Shown: one piece after another, positions 26,760 through 35,463 of the stretch
Position numbering within the stretch: the first letter of the stretch is position 1
Layout of the letters: each line of letters opens with the position of its first letter
From: Mesorhizobium sp. B2-8-5
Lineage (GTDB): Bacteria; Pseudomonadota; Alphaproteobacteria; Rhizobiales; Rhizobiaceae
Direction: 5' to 3'
Length of the DNA stretch: 64,000 nucleotides
NCBI RefSeq assembly: GCF_006440675.2
Contig: NZ_CP083951.1
Span: forward strand, 6,233,501 to 6,297,500
Notes under the pieces: model-generated
Told to the model about the DNA's origin: nothing
The model's database searches: none
The model's input: only the letters and a program-made list of their open reading frames with translations
Made by a program: the position numbers and the translations under genes

Positions 26760-29700
26760 ATGTTCATCCTGCGCTTCCTCTGGGCCGTCATCACCTCGCG
26801 ATTCCTATGGACGCTGATCGGCATCGCGCTGCTTTCGCTGTTGATCTGGGTGTTCGGCCCGATCGTGCAGGTCGGCCCTTACGCGCCGTTCGAATCCGAC
26901 AATGTGCGCATCGCCATCATCGCCGGGCTGATCATCCTGTGGCTGATCTGGCTGATCGTCGCGCAACGCCGCGCGATCCGCGCCAACCGCATGTTCGTCG
27001 CCGAGATCGCGGCGCCGGTGGCCGAAAAGCAGCTCACACCCGGCGAGGAGAGCGTCGCGGCCGTCGGCGCCAAGTTCGGCGAGGTGATGGCCGAGCTCAA
27101 GCGGCGCAAGCTCGGCGGCAGAAAATTCCTGCGCGAGATGCCCTGGTATGTGATCGTCGGGCCGCCGGCGACGGGCAAAACAACGGCATTGCGTCAATCC
27201 GGGCTCAATTTCCCGATCGACCTCACCGACGATCTGCAGGGCGTCGGCGGCACGCGCAACTGCGACTGGTTCTTCTCCGAGAACGCGGTGTTGATCGACA
27301 CGGCGGGCCGCTACGTCCAGCAGGAAAGCCAGCCGGACGTCGACGCGACGGAATGGCTGGGCTTCCTCGACCTCCTGAAGAAGCATCGGGGCCGCCGCGC
27401 GCTCAACGGCGTCATCGTCGCGCTGTCGATCGACGCGCTGTCGGAGGGCGACGAGGCGATCAAGGCGCATGGCAGAAAAATCCGCCGCCGGCTGGCGGAG
27501 CTCAACGATCGGCTGGAGATTCGCCTGCCCGTCTACCTGATGCTGACCAAGGCCGACCTGATCAAAGGCTTCGAGGCCTTTTTCGGCGGCCTGTCGACAA
27601 CCGCGCGCGAACAGGTGTGGGGAACCACTTTTCCGCTCGACGCACGTGTCGACCCCGGCACGATCCAGACGGAACTCGCCAGGCTGGCCTCCGAGCTGGA
27701 GCGGCGGCTGGTGCCGCGGCTCGAGGACGAGGACAAGCTCGGCCAGCGCGCCGAGATCTTCCGTTTCCCGGCGCAGCTCGCGAGCCTCTCCGAGCCGATC
27801 CAGGTGCTGGTCGAGTCGATGTTCGGCGAAAGCCGCTACGAGGAGGCCGCCTGGCTGCGCGGCCTCTATCTGACCTCGGCGACGCAGGAAGGCGCGCCGA
27901 TCGACCGGCTGACCGCCGCCCTTTCCTCATCCTTCGGACTGCCGCCGCGCCGCGCCATGCCGGCGGCGCGCGTCGAGAAACGCAGCTTCTTCCTCAGGAA
28001 CCTGCTCACCGAAGTGATTTTCAAGGAAGCCGGCCTCGGCACGTTCGATCCGCTGGCGCAGCGCCGCCGCGCCTGGATCTGGCGCGGAGCCGCCGCCGCC
28101 TGCGCGCTCGCCGCCTTGCTCGCCGGCGGACTGTTCACCTGGTCCTATCTCGACAACCGCAATGCGATCACCGAGCAGGCCGGCCAATTCGAGGCGCTGC
28201 AGGCGCCGCTCACGGACGTCGCCGCCATGCCGGCCGCGGTCGAGCAGCCGACCATGGACGGCGCGCTGGCGGCGATGGACGCGGTGGCGACGGCCCGCAC
28301 CGCACCGCCGGACGCGATCCACAACCTGCTCGGCCCGACCGCATCGGCCGAGCTGGTGCGCGCGCAGACCGATACCTACGACCATGCGCTGCGCAACGTG
28401 CTGGAGCCGCATATGGTCGCGCTGCTGGAAGCCACGATGTGGCGGCAGATCCGCGATCCGGACTTCATGCTCGGCGCGCTGAAGACCTACCGCATGATGA
28501 CCGGCCTGTCGCAGATGGACACCGATTTCGTCCAGAACTGGTGGGTGAACAGCCTGCCGCAATTCGCGCCTGCCGCCCCCTTCCCAACCGCCGACGCCGA
28601 AGAGCACCAGCTTGCCGCGATCCGCCGCATGGCCGTCGACGACAGCTACATCGCGCCGGACAAGGAACTGGTCGCCGAGGCGCTGAAGACGGTGTGCACG
28701 ATCTCGCTGCCGGAGCGCGCCTATAAGCAGCTTCTGGCCGACACGGAAGTGGCGGCGGTCAAGGAATGGGTGCCGGCCAATTTTGCCGGGCCGAACGGCG
28801 CCAAGGTGTTCGCGCGCCGTTCCGACAAAACGCTGCGTGTGGGTGTGCCGGGCCCCTACACCTATGCCGGCTTCCACGACGCGATCCTCGACCGGGTCGA
28901 GGATGTCGCCGGACAGGCGGCGCTCGACCGCGCCGTGTTTGCCGGCGGCTGCTCGGAGAATTCGGAGACGTCGGTCTCGGCGCTGTCGGAAGACATCCTG
29001 AAGCTCTATTACGACGACTATATCGCGCAGTGGGATTCGTTCCTGCGCGACATGCGGCTGGCGCCGCTGACCGACCTCAACGTCGCCAGCGAGAACCTCA
29101 AGGATCTTTCCAGCGCCGACTCCGCGCTGAAGCGCCTGCTGACCGCGGTGGTGCAGGAGACCGACCTGACCCGTTCGGACGACGCGGCGGCCGACGACAA
29201 GAGCGGCGGCGCCGCCAAGACCGGCTCGAAGCTGCTCAGCAAGCTCGGCAAACTGGGCAAGGTGGTGAAGACCGGCGCGAAATTGCTGCCCCGCGCGGGC
29301 TCGGCCGACCAGGTCGACATGACCGGCAGCCTGGTGGCCGAGCATTTCAAGCCGCTCAAGGGCACGATCGCCCAGGTCGACGGCCAACCGCCGGCGCTCG
29401 ATGCCGCCGTCGTGGCGCTGACGGCGCTGTCCAACGTGCTGCAGACCGTGACCGCCAATCCCGACCCGCAGGACGCCATCAAGAAGCAGGGCGGCCTCGC
29501 CGAACTGACAGGCGCGGTTGCCAGACAAGCGCAGATCCTTCCTTCGCCGATCAACGACTGGCTGGGCGGGATTGCCGGCGACACAAGCGGCCTGTCGCAG
29601 AAAGCCGTCACCAACGAGCTCAACGCCATCTGGCGGGCGGACATCCTGCCCTTCTGCCAGGCCGCGCTCAACAACCGCTATCCGTTCAGTCCGGAGAGCG

Positions 29701-30302
29701 CGGTCGACGTCAACGTGCGCGACTTCCAGCGCCTGTTCGGGCCGACCGGGCTGATCGACGCCTTCACCAACGACCACCTGATCAACTACGTCGACACCGC
29801 CAGCGAACCGTGGAAATGGCGCGCCGATTTCGGCCTGGACCCGGCGGCGCTGGCGGCCTTCGAGCAGGCGCGCCACATCCGCGACGATCTCTTCCCCGGC
29901 GGCACCGGCCCTGTGATGAATTTTACGCTGGAGCCGAAGGATCTGTCGCCCAACGTGGCGCGGGTGACGCTCAACCTCGATGGCCAGAACCTCGTCTACT
30001 ACAACAACGCGACAAGGCCGCAGCCGATGACATGGCCCGGCAAGGACGGCACCGGTGTGATCTCGCTCGCCTTCCAGCCCGTCGACGGCTCGCCTGAGCT
30101 AATGCTCAACGAGACCGGCAGCTGGGCGTGGCTGAGAATGCTGCGCGGCGGCCGCTTCAACGCGACCAAGCTCACCGACGTCTACAGCCTGCGGCTCGGC
30201 ACCAAGGGGATGTGGGCCGATTTCGAGCTCAAGGCGGCCAGCGTCGAGAACCCCTACACGCTCGAAATGTTCAAGAAGTTCACATGTCCGCCACAGATCT
30301 GA
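26760..30302 (+). CDS. tssM: T6SS inner-membrane protein TssM (IcmF, copy 1)
   Basis: 1180 residues. Two membrane segments near the N-terminus (about 13-35 and 50-68), then a cytoplasmic NTPase-like domain with a full Walker A GPPATGKT at 134-141 and LIDTAGRY further on, a third membrane segment near 437-460 (RGAAAACALAALLAGGLF), and a long periplasmic part ending KKFTCPPQI that should contact TssJ. TssM and TssL form the envelope-spanning docking complex. tagF begins 19 bases before its end. A second TssM is at 42527. Confidence 0.96.
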   Translation: MFILRFLWAVITSRFLWTLIGIALLSLLIWVFGPIVQVGPYAPFESDNVRIAIIAGLIILWLIWLIVAQRRAIRANRMFVAEIAAPVAEKQLTPGEESVAAVGAKFGEVMAELKRRKLGGRKFLREMPWYVIVGPPATGKTTALRQSGLNFPIDLTDDLQGVGGTRNCDWFFSENAVLIDTAGRYVQQESQPDVDATEWLGFLDLLKKHRGRRALNGVIVALSIDALSEGDEAIKAHGRKIRRRLAELNDRLEIRLPVYLMLTKADLIKGFEAFFGGLSTTAREQVWGTTFPLDARVDPGTIQTELARLASELERRLVPRLEDEDKLGQRAEIFRFPAQLASLSEPIQVLVESMFGESRYEEAAWLRGLYLTSATQEGAPIDRLTAALSSSFGLPPRRAMPAARVEKRSFFLRNLLTEVIFKEAGLGTFDPLAQRRRAWIWRGAAAACALAALLAGGLFTWSYLDNRNAITEQAGQFEALQAPLTDVAAMPAAVEQPTMDGALAAMDAVATARTAPPDAIHNLLGPTASAELVRAQTDTYDHALRNVLEPHMVALLEATMWRQIRDPDFMLGALKTYRMMTGLSQMDTDFVQNWWVNSLPQFAPAAPFPTADAEEHQLAAIRRMAVDDSYIAPDKELVAEALKTVCTISLPERAYKQLLADTEVAAVKEWVPANFAGPNGAKVFARRSDKTLRVGVPGPYTYAGFHDAILDRVEDVAGQAALDRAVFAGGCSENSETSVSALSEDILKLYYDDYIAQWDSFLRDMRLAPLTDLNVASENLKDLSSADSALKRLLTAVVQETDLTRSDDAAADDKSGGAAKTGSKLLSKLGKLGKVVKTGAKLLPRAGSADQVDMTGSLVAEHFKPLKGTIAQVDGQPPALDAAVVALTALSNVLQTVTANPDPQDAIKKQGGLAELTGAVARQAQILPSPINDWLGGIAGDTSGLSQKAVTNELNAIWRADILPFCQAALNNRYPFSPESAVDVNVRDFQRLFGPTGLIDAFTNDHLINYVDTASEPWKWRADFGLDPAALAAFEQARHIRDDLFPGGTGPVMNFTLEPKDLSPNVARVTLNLDGQNLVYYNNATRPQPMTWPGKDGTGVISLAFQPVDGSPELMLNETGSWAWLRMLRGGRFNATKLTDVYSLRLGTKGMWADFELKAASVENPYTLEMFKKFTCPPQI

Positions 30303-30826
30303 TCCTGCCCGGCTTTTACGGCAAGATGCCCACCGCCGGCGATTTCGTGACGCGGCGGCTGCCGGGCGATTTCGTGCGCGTGTGGGACCGCTGGCTGGCG
30401 CAGCACATCGTGCCGCTGTTCGGGGTAGAGACCTGGCCGGCAAGCACGGCGCTGCGCTTCCTTAGCGGCCCCGCTTCGTTCGGCGCCTCGGCTGGCATCG
30501 TGCTGCAGAGCGCCGACCGGGTCGGCCGGCAATTTCCATTGAGCGTCGTCGCAAGGCTCCCGGACGCGCCGCTGAAGCTGGCCTATTGCGATGGCTGGTT
30601 CGATGGCATCGAGGGCGCAGCCTTTGCCGCGCAGCGCGGGGAGCTGACGCCCGACGAGCTCGACTCGGCCGTGGCCGCCATGCCGGTTCCGCTTGTCGAA
30701 GGCGAGAGCGATGTCATCGACAACCTCGTGGCGTGGACGGCGCATACGGATATTTTCGACGTCGATCCGCAGGCGCCGCAATCGACGCTGGAGCAGATCT
30801 TCGCCGCTAGTTGGGAGACCAGCTGA
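30284..30826 (+). CDS. tagF: T6SS post-translational regulator TagF (ImpM)
   Basis: 180 residues of the TagF/ImpM family: LPGFYGKMPTAGDFVTRRLP at the start, WDRWLAQHIVPLF, RVGRQFPLSVVARL, and a C-terminal LVAWTAHTDIFDVD. In Pseudomonas and Agrobacterium, TagF holds the system off, working against or beside the threonine-phosphorylation pathway. Unlike the Agrobacterium gene, it is not fused to the PP2C phosphatase, which is separate here at 46172. The ATG at 30284 lies within the tssM end; the frame upstream is a shadow. Confidence 0.9.
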   Translation: MSATDLILPGFYGKMPTAGDFVTRRLPGDFVRVWDRWLAQHIVPLFGVETWPASTALRFLSGPASFGASAGIVLQSADRVGRQFPLSVVARLPDAPLKLAYCDGWFDGIEGAAFAAQRGELTPDELDSAVAAMPVPLVEGESDVIDNLVAWTAHTDIFDVDPQAPQSTLEQIFAASWETS

Positions 30827-31890
30827 TGTGGCAGGTCGAGAACGATACGCCGTTCATAGCAAGCGGGCTCTGGACCAGAGGCCGGGACGGAGGCGAGGTC
30901 TGGATGGTCGCCGTACGATGCAGCCTGCGCGTCAATCCGGATGGGACAACGGCTGTCGCCGATGAACAGGAGCCTCCGGTCGTGGCCCCCAAATTCGGCA
31001 TCGGGCCGGGCGCCGGCAGTCTGGTGTACGATTCCGATTTCTACCTGACGAAACCGACGACCGACGTGCTGCTGCGCGGCCATGCCTACGCTGTTGGGGA
31101 CAAACCCGCGACGTCCGTGGACGTGAGTTTGAGAATAGGTGACCTGCAAAAATCTCTCCGAGTCACCGGGGATCGCGTCTACCAGCACTCAGTGTCCGGT
31201 GTCAGTGTCGGATCGCCGCAGCCTTTCATGCGCATGCCGCTGGTCTACGAGCGCGCGTATGGCGGGTGCGAGCCCGATCCGGTCAAGGATCCGGAGCGGC
31301 CCCACTTCGATCAATACAACCCAGTCGGGACCGGACTGGTGCCCGTGCCCGGCAAGATCGCTCCGAATATTGAAACCTTGGGCTCTAACGGTGGCAGCAA
31401 GGCGGCCGGCTTCGGACCGATCCCCGCGCATTGGCGCCAGCGTGCCCAACACGCCGGCACCTATGATGAAGCGTGGCAGAAAAATCACTTCCCGCTCTAT
31501 CCGTTCGACCTGGATGACCGCTTCTTTCTTTGCTCTCCCGAGGACCAGCGACCGAAACATTTCTTCCGAGGGGGAGAGCCTGTGGAATTGCTGAACCTGA
31601 CGCCAGCCGGGCGGATGGCGTTTCTTTTACCTCGCCTCGCCTTCCGGTTTGAGACGGATATCAAGGGCAAGCCACGCATCACGCACCGAGGGACCCTACA
31701 CACCGTCATAATCGAGCCGGACGTGCCGCGGGTGGTGCTGGTCTGGCGAACGTCGCTGCCGGCGCATGCCAATGTGCAGCGGCTAGACCGGACGCGCGTG
31801 AGCCTGTTGTCGGTGACGAACGCACACCCGCGCTCGGTCCCATCCGGGATCGATGAGAGTTGGCGCGATCCTGATGAAGAAGGTGGTTAA
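30826..31890 (+). CDS. DUF2169 family T6SS accessory protein
   Basis: 354 residues of the DUF2169 family, seen as a single beta-rich globular protein: MWQVENDTPFIASGLWTRGRDG at the start, VRCSLRVNPDG, MPLVYERAYGGCEPDPV, NPVGTGL, and the FPLYPFDLDDRFFLCSPEDQR region near residue 235. These proteins are habitually encoded next to PAAR-like (DUF4150) effectors and are thought to act as adaptors or chaperones in loading them. The start overlaps the tagF stop by one base, so the effector cassette is translationally joined to the core operon. Confidence 0.85.
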   Translation: MWQVENDTPFIASGLWTRGRDGGEVWMVAVRCSLRVNPDGTTAVADEQEPPVVAPKFGIGPGAGSLVYDSDFYLTKPTTDVLLRGHAYAVGDKPATSVDVSLRIGDLQKSLRVTGDRVYQHSVSGVSVGSPQPFMRMPLVYERAYGGCEPDPVKDPERPHFDQYNPVGTGLVPVPGKIAPNIETLGSNGGSKAAGFGPIPAHWRQRAQHAGTYDEAWQKNHFPLYPFDLDDRFFLCSPEDQRPKHFFRGGEPVELLNLTPAGRMAFLLPRLAFRFETDIKGKPRITHRGTLHTVIIEPDVPRVVLVWRTSLPAHANVQRLDRTRVSLLSVTNAHPRSVPSGIDESWRDPDEEGG

Positions 31891-31895
31891 GGGCG

Positions 31896-32957
31896 GTGAG
31901 AGTGGCGCTTATCGGATCAGGAGCCCGAACGGCCGTTGGCATGACAGCAGCGGCGACAGCTGCCGCCGTGCGTGCCGGTATTGCCGGTTTCGGCGAACAT
32001 CCTTTCGTGGTGGACACTGCCGGCAAGAGCATGATCGTGGCCCTGGCGCCATACCTCGACATAGATGTGAGGGGGGCGGCCCGGTTAGCGGAACTGGCGG
32101 CGCCCGCCGCAGTAGAGGCCGTCGGACCTTCATCAGCGCCTTGGGCCGGCGAACTTCGGGTTTCCCTATTCGTCGGCTTGCCGTCTGCCCGACCGGGCCG
32201 CGAAAGTGACGTGGCCACCATCGTCGTCGACCGGCTGCGCGAGGAACTGGCTCCTCTGTGCCACATCGAAAAAACCATCGTCATCGAATCCGGGCACGCT
32301 GCCGGAACGATGGCGATCGAAAGGGCGTGGCAGGCGGTGCGGTCGGGCGCCTGCGAGTTCGCGCTGGCAGGTAGCGTCGATTCCTATCTGGAGCCGGAAA
32401 CGTTGGAATGGCTGGAAGAAAACGATCAGGTTCACTCGGCCGGGGCGGAGAACAATCCCTATGGTTTCATCCCCGGTGAAGCCGCGGGGTTTGTTTTGCT
32501 GACGACCACAGCCGCGGCGCAAACATATCAACTCTCAGCAGCGCTAGAGCTCATGTCGGTTGCCATCGCCCGCGAAACCAACCTGATCAAGACCGATACC
32601 GTGTGCACCGGCGAAGGCCTGCTGGCGATGTTTCGAATCCTGGCCGGCGACCCGCCCGCAATCAAGGTAGACCATTTGTATTGCGACATGAATGGCGAGC
32701 CTTACCGTGCGGATGAGTTTGGCTTTGCGAGCATCCGCGCGGCCGAGCTGTTCCGCGCGCCCGACGCCTTTACGGCGCCGGCGGATTGCTGGGGCGATGT
32801 GGGGGCGGCTTCCGGACCGCTGCTGCTCATGCTGGCCGAGGCGGCCACCAGGAAACGCTACGCCGCAGGACCTGTCCTGGCGGCATTCACGAGTTCGGAA
32901 TCGGGCGAACGCTGCGGGTTTCTCGTCCACGTCCGCACGGAGGCACAGGCGCGCTGA
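31896..32957 (+). CDS. Ketosynthase-like (thiolase-fold) protein of the T6SS effector cassette, catalytically degenerate
   Basis: 353 residues, GTG start. It resembles the beta-ketoacyl synthase fold: SGHAAGTMAIERAWQAVRSG at 132-151 matches the nucleophile-elbow helix, NPYGFIPGEAAGFVLL at 187-202 the conserved GEGA-type loop, and WGDVGAASGPLL at 299-310 the GHxxGAAG segment. By this alignment, the catalytic Cys is replaced (SGHAAG) and both His are lost (YCDMNG for HGTG, GDVGAASG for GHxxGAAG). Such proteins recur in DUF2169/DUF4150 cassettes; a structural or chaperone role is more likely than fatty acid synthesis. It is between the adaptor and the effector gene, sharing one base with the latter. 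Alignment is by eye. Confidence 0.72.
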   Translation: MRVALIGSGARTAVGMTAAATAAAVRAGIAGFGEHPFVVDTAGKSMIVALAPYLDIDVRGAARLAELAAPAAVEAVGPSSAPWAGELRVSLFVGLPSARPGRESDVATIVVDRLREELAPLCHIEKTIVIESGHAAGTMAIERAWQAVRSGACEFALAGSVDSYLEPETLEWLEENDQVHSAGAENNPYGFIPGEAAGFVLLTTTAAAQTYQLSAALELMSVAIARETNLIKTDTVCTGEGLLAMFRILAGDPPAIKVDHLYCDMNGEPYRADEFGFASIRAAELFRAPDAFTAPADCWGDVGAASGPLLLMLAEAATRKRYAAGPVLAAFTSSESGERCGFLVHVRTEAQAR

Positions 32958-33907
32958 TGTCGGTAACGGTCAAGGTCAACGGCACGATGAACGGAATCGT
33001 CCACAAGGGCAGCTCCGACTTCGCGATGAGCACGGCTCCCGACGTGTGCAAGACACCCAGCCCCGGCGGACCAGTGCCTATCCCATACCCCGTCATCATT
33101 TCAAACGCCAGCGACCTGGCTAATGGCACCACAACTGTCACGGCGGACGGCAACTCCTGCGCGATCAAGGGCTCTGAACTCAGCCGCTGCTCGGGCGATG
33201 AGGCTGGAACCGCGGGCGGCGTCGTGTCGAGCACTTTTATGAAGGAGGCGACGTGGATCACGTATTCCTTCGATGTGAAGATGGACGGGGCAAACGTCTG
33301 CCGGTTCAGCGACAAGCTGAAGATGAACCACGGCAACACGATCTGTATGGCAGGCATTATCCCAGACGTATGCAAAGCCGGCAGCAATCCGCTGATTATC
33401 AAATGCTCCGACTACAAAGAGGAACGGAACAAAGAGAAGCGTGAATGCGACATAAAATGCATGTGCGCCAAATGCCTGGCAATGAACAAGCAAGGCGATT
33501 TTCGGCGTCAGGCTTCGCACGCGCCGCGGTCGGGCGGGCGAAAAAGCTTGCGCAAGCTCGGCAACGCGGGGGCCAACGCCTATCGCAAGGCGCTGACCGA
33601 CCAGCTCCCCCCCAAAGGCACCGCCAAGCCCGACGACATCAAAGACAACTTCGTCCACAAATGCGCGCATGACAGATGGAAGGATCAGGGAGCCAAACCC
33701 AACCTGCCGGGGATGAGCCCCGATCACATGAAGGAAATTCAGGTGGGCGGTGCGACCAAGGACTTCGCGAACCTTAGGATGATGCCGTCAAAACCGAACG
33801 AATGGATTGGTTCGAAGATGAGGGCCTTCAAGACCACCGATTTTACCTACGCGAACGGGAAAAAGGTCAAGGCACACACGGGCGTCACGCTCGATTGCTG
33901 CAAATAG
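32957..33907 (+). CDS. PAAR-like (DUF4150) T6SS effector with C-terminal HNH-type nuclease domain
   Basis: 316 residues. Residues 1-140 are a DUF4150 PAAR-like spike tip (MNGIVHKGSSDFAMSTAPDVCKTP, GGPVPIPYPVIISNASDL, MNHGNTICMAG) that should cap VgrG. A cysteine cluster follows (Cys 150, 164, 168, 170, 173). The C-terminal part (about 175-316) contains SPDHMKEIQVGG at 254-265, then ANLRMMPSKPNEWIGSKM, the pattern of DHxxELQLGG...NL...N type HNH/metal-finger nucleases (Asp 256, His 257, Asn 272, Asn 281). It is therefore probably an antibacterial DNase delivered by the T6SS. Its base composition is more AT-rich than the core. Directly followed by a SUKH immunity gene. Confidence 0.8.
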   Translation: MSVTVKVNGTMNGIVHKGSSDFAMSTAPDVCKTPSPGGPVPIPYPVIISNASDLANGTTTVTADGNSCAIKGSELSRCSGDEAGTAGGVVSSTFMKEATWITYSFDVKMDGANVCRFSDKLKMNHGNTICMAGIIPDVCKAGSNPLIIKCSDYKEERNKEKRECDIKCMCAKCLAMNKQGDFRRQASHAPRSGGRKSLRKLGNAGANAYRKALTDQLPPKGTAKPDDIKDNFVHKCAHDRWKDQGAKPNLPGMSPDHMKEIQVGGATKDFANLRMMPSKPNEWIGSKMRAFKTTDFTYANGKKVKAHTGVTLDCCK

Positions 33908-33911
33908 ATGG

Positions 33912-34478
33912 ATGGGAACGATGGCCAAGGATATCCGTGCACGGCTACAGGCTCTGGTCTCGAAACTATATCAGGCCCGGGAAGAGTTCTACCAGGTGGC
34001 GTTTGGTCAATCAGCAGATCAAGTCCTCGGGCCACCTGCCTCCGAGCAGCAGCTACAAGCCTTGGAACGCAGCCTCGGTTACGCGCTGCCTCCAAGCTAT
34101 CGCGAGATGCTGCTGCTGCACGATGGCTGGATAGCCCTGGAGGACGAAGCCGACCTCTTGTCCCTGGCACAGCGCCATGAGGAGGAAATTCGTGACCGCG
34201 TCAAAAGCTTCAAGAAAATGATGCGCGAGGGAGAAGACCCTTACAATCCGGATAATCTGCTGATCGTCGGCGGCGCGGATACCACCTTTGTCGTTTACCT
34301 CGACATCGACACCCGCCGGGCCGACGGCGAAATGGATGTCGTGGAATACACCTACGAAGAGGGAGAATTGGCCCGACATAAGGACATGGCTGCATATCTC
34401 AAGAGCAATTACGACGAGGTGCGCGAGTGGATCAAGGACGAGAAGGGGGCGGACGCCGGTCCGGACCCCAAAGAGTAA
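33912..34478 (+). CDS. SMI1/KNR4 (SUKH) family immunity protein
   Basis: 188 residues. The SUKH signature is clear: ASEQQLQALERSLGYALPPSYREMLLLHDGW (residues about 43-73), followed by an acidic, charged fold with YNPDNLLIVGGADTT. SUKH proteins neutralise nuclease and other polymorphic toxins. It starts 4 bases after the effector stop, the expected place for the cognate immunity gene. The ATG at 33912 gives MGTMAK; starting at the second Met would shorten it by 3 residues. It is acidic, which would suit binding to a basic nuclease domain. Confidence 0.88.
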   Translation: MGTMAKDIRARLQALVSKLYQAREEFYQVAFGQSADQVLGPPASEQQLQALERSLGYALPPSYREMLLLHDGWIALEDEADLLSLAQRHEEEIRDRVKSFKKMMREGEDPYNPDNLLIVGGADTTFVVYLDIDTRRADGEMDVVEYTYEEGELARHKDMAAYLKSNYDEVREWIKDEKGADAGPDPKE

Positions 34479-34491
34479 CCAGGGATTCCAG

Positions 34492-35439
34492 ATGACGTCT
34501 CCCGCCCTCCTGACACTGCCTTCCCCCGGAGATCTCGACTCTCCCCTGCTGGAGATCGGGCTCGACCTCACTATCTATGCAGAACGCCTATCGGTACCTG
34601 AATGGGAGGCGGTTCTCGATATCTACCGAAAATACGCGCCGGCAGACGTCTGGACGAAGGTTAAGGCCTCTCCCGATATCGGCTTCAGCAGGCTGCCTGC
34701 CGGCAACTATATCAACGCTCCGCTTTCGGATGGCGCAACCTTTCCGTTCCTGCACCGGATCCGTCATCGGACCATCCGAGGATGGCGCACGGAATTTCGC
34801 ATCTGGGACGGCAAGCTCTCGCAAAGCTGGAGCGCCTGCATATACCGCCTCGCGCATCAGGCCAACGAGCCGGAGCACGCCTTCTACCGGTTTCTCTTTC
34901 CCTGGGACACGGCACCGGCTCTGGTGGCAAGCCTGGCCAACGAAGTGGGAAAACACATCCAATATCTGTCCGGCCATGCCGGATTTTGTCACCTGTACGA
35001 TCCCTACTTCAAGGCAGCCGCTTTCGCCCAGATTTTCCCGTGGGCGAAACGCTACTGGGCTGTCGATGTCGAGGATTTGAACGCGGCTTTGCCGTTCATG
35101 CACAACGGCATGAAGGCAATTTCCTGGCTCACATTCATCGGCGCCAAGTTCCTGGCCGATCCAAAACTCGCGCGCCAGCGACAGTCGTTGAAGACGATAC
35201 CCGGTACGGTGCTCAAGCCCTGCGGGTCCGGCGCACTGCTTCAGCTCGGGGAGAAGCCCATCCTGGGTGACCGACACCGCCGGGAACCTGAACTGGCCTC
35301 CTATTTCACGGCCGGGTCTCTCCTCGATCCGGTATTGCTGACGGACATCACCGAATTCGAAGGACCGTTCGCCGAGAGGGCCTGCACAGTGGACTGGATC
35401 CATCGATTTGCCGCGCCGAGCGCCTGGACGTCCGCATAA
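34492..35439 (+). CDS. DUF3396 (type VI immunity family-like) protein
   Basis: 315 residues, cytoplasmic, no signal peptide. The central and C-terminal parts resemble the DUF3396 family, annotated as type VI immunity: a large mixed alpha/beta protein with YLSGHAGFCHLYDPYFKAAAF, FPWAKRYWAVDVEDLNAALPFMHNG and AISWLTFIGAKFLAD. It starts 13 bases after the SUKH gene on the same strand, with CCAGGGA upstream. It may protect against the same effector or be an orphan immunity gene left from a lost or displaced toxin. No matching effector is next to it. Family assignment is from memory of the motif pattern. Confidence 0.68.
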   Translation: MTSPALLTLPSPGDLDSPLLEIGLDLTIYAERLSVPEWEAVLDIYRKYAPADVWTKVKASPDIGFSRLPAGNYINAPLSDGATFPFLHRIRHRTIRGWRTEFRIWDGKLSQSWSACIYRLAHQANEPEHAFYRFLFPWDTAPALVASLANEVGKHIQYLSGHAGFCHLYDPYFKAAAFAQIFPWAKRYWAVDVEDLNAALPFMHNGMKAISWLTFIGAKFLADPKLARQRQSLKTIPGTVLKPCGSGALLQLGEKPILGDRHRREPELASYFTAGSLLDPVLLTDITEFEGPFAERACTVDWIHRFAAPSAWTSA

Positions 35440-35463
35440 CCTCGTAACCGTGACCCGGCTCAG

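Noticed and set aside
27927..29876. A 649-codon minus-strand open frame opposite tssM
   Set aside because: Same shadow effect; no start signal.
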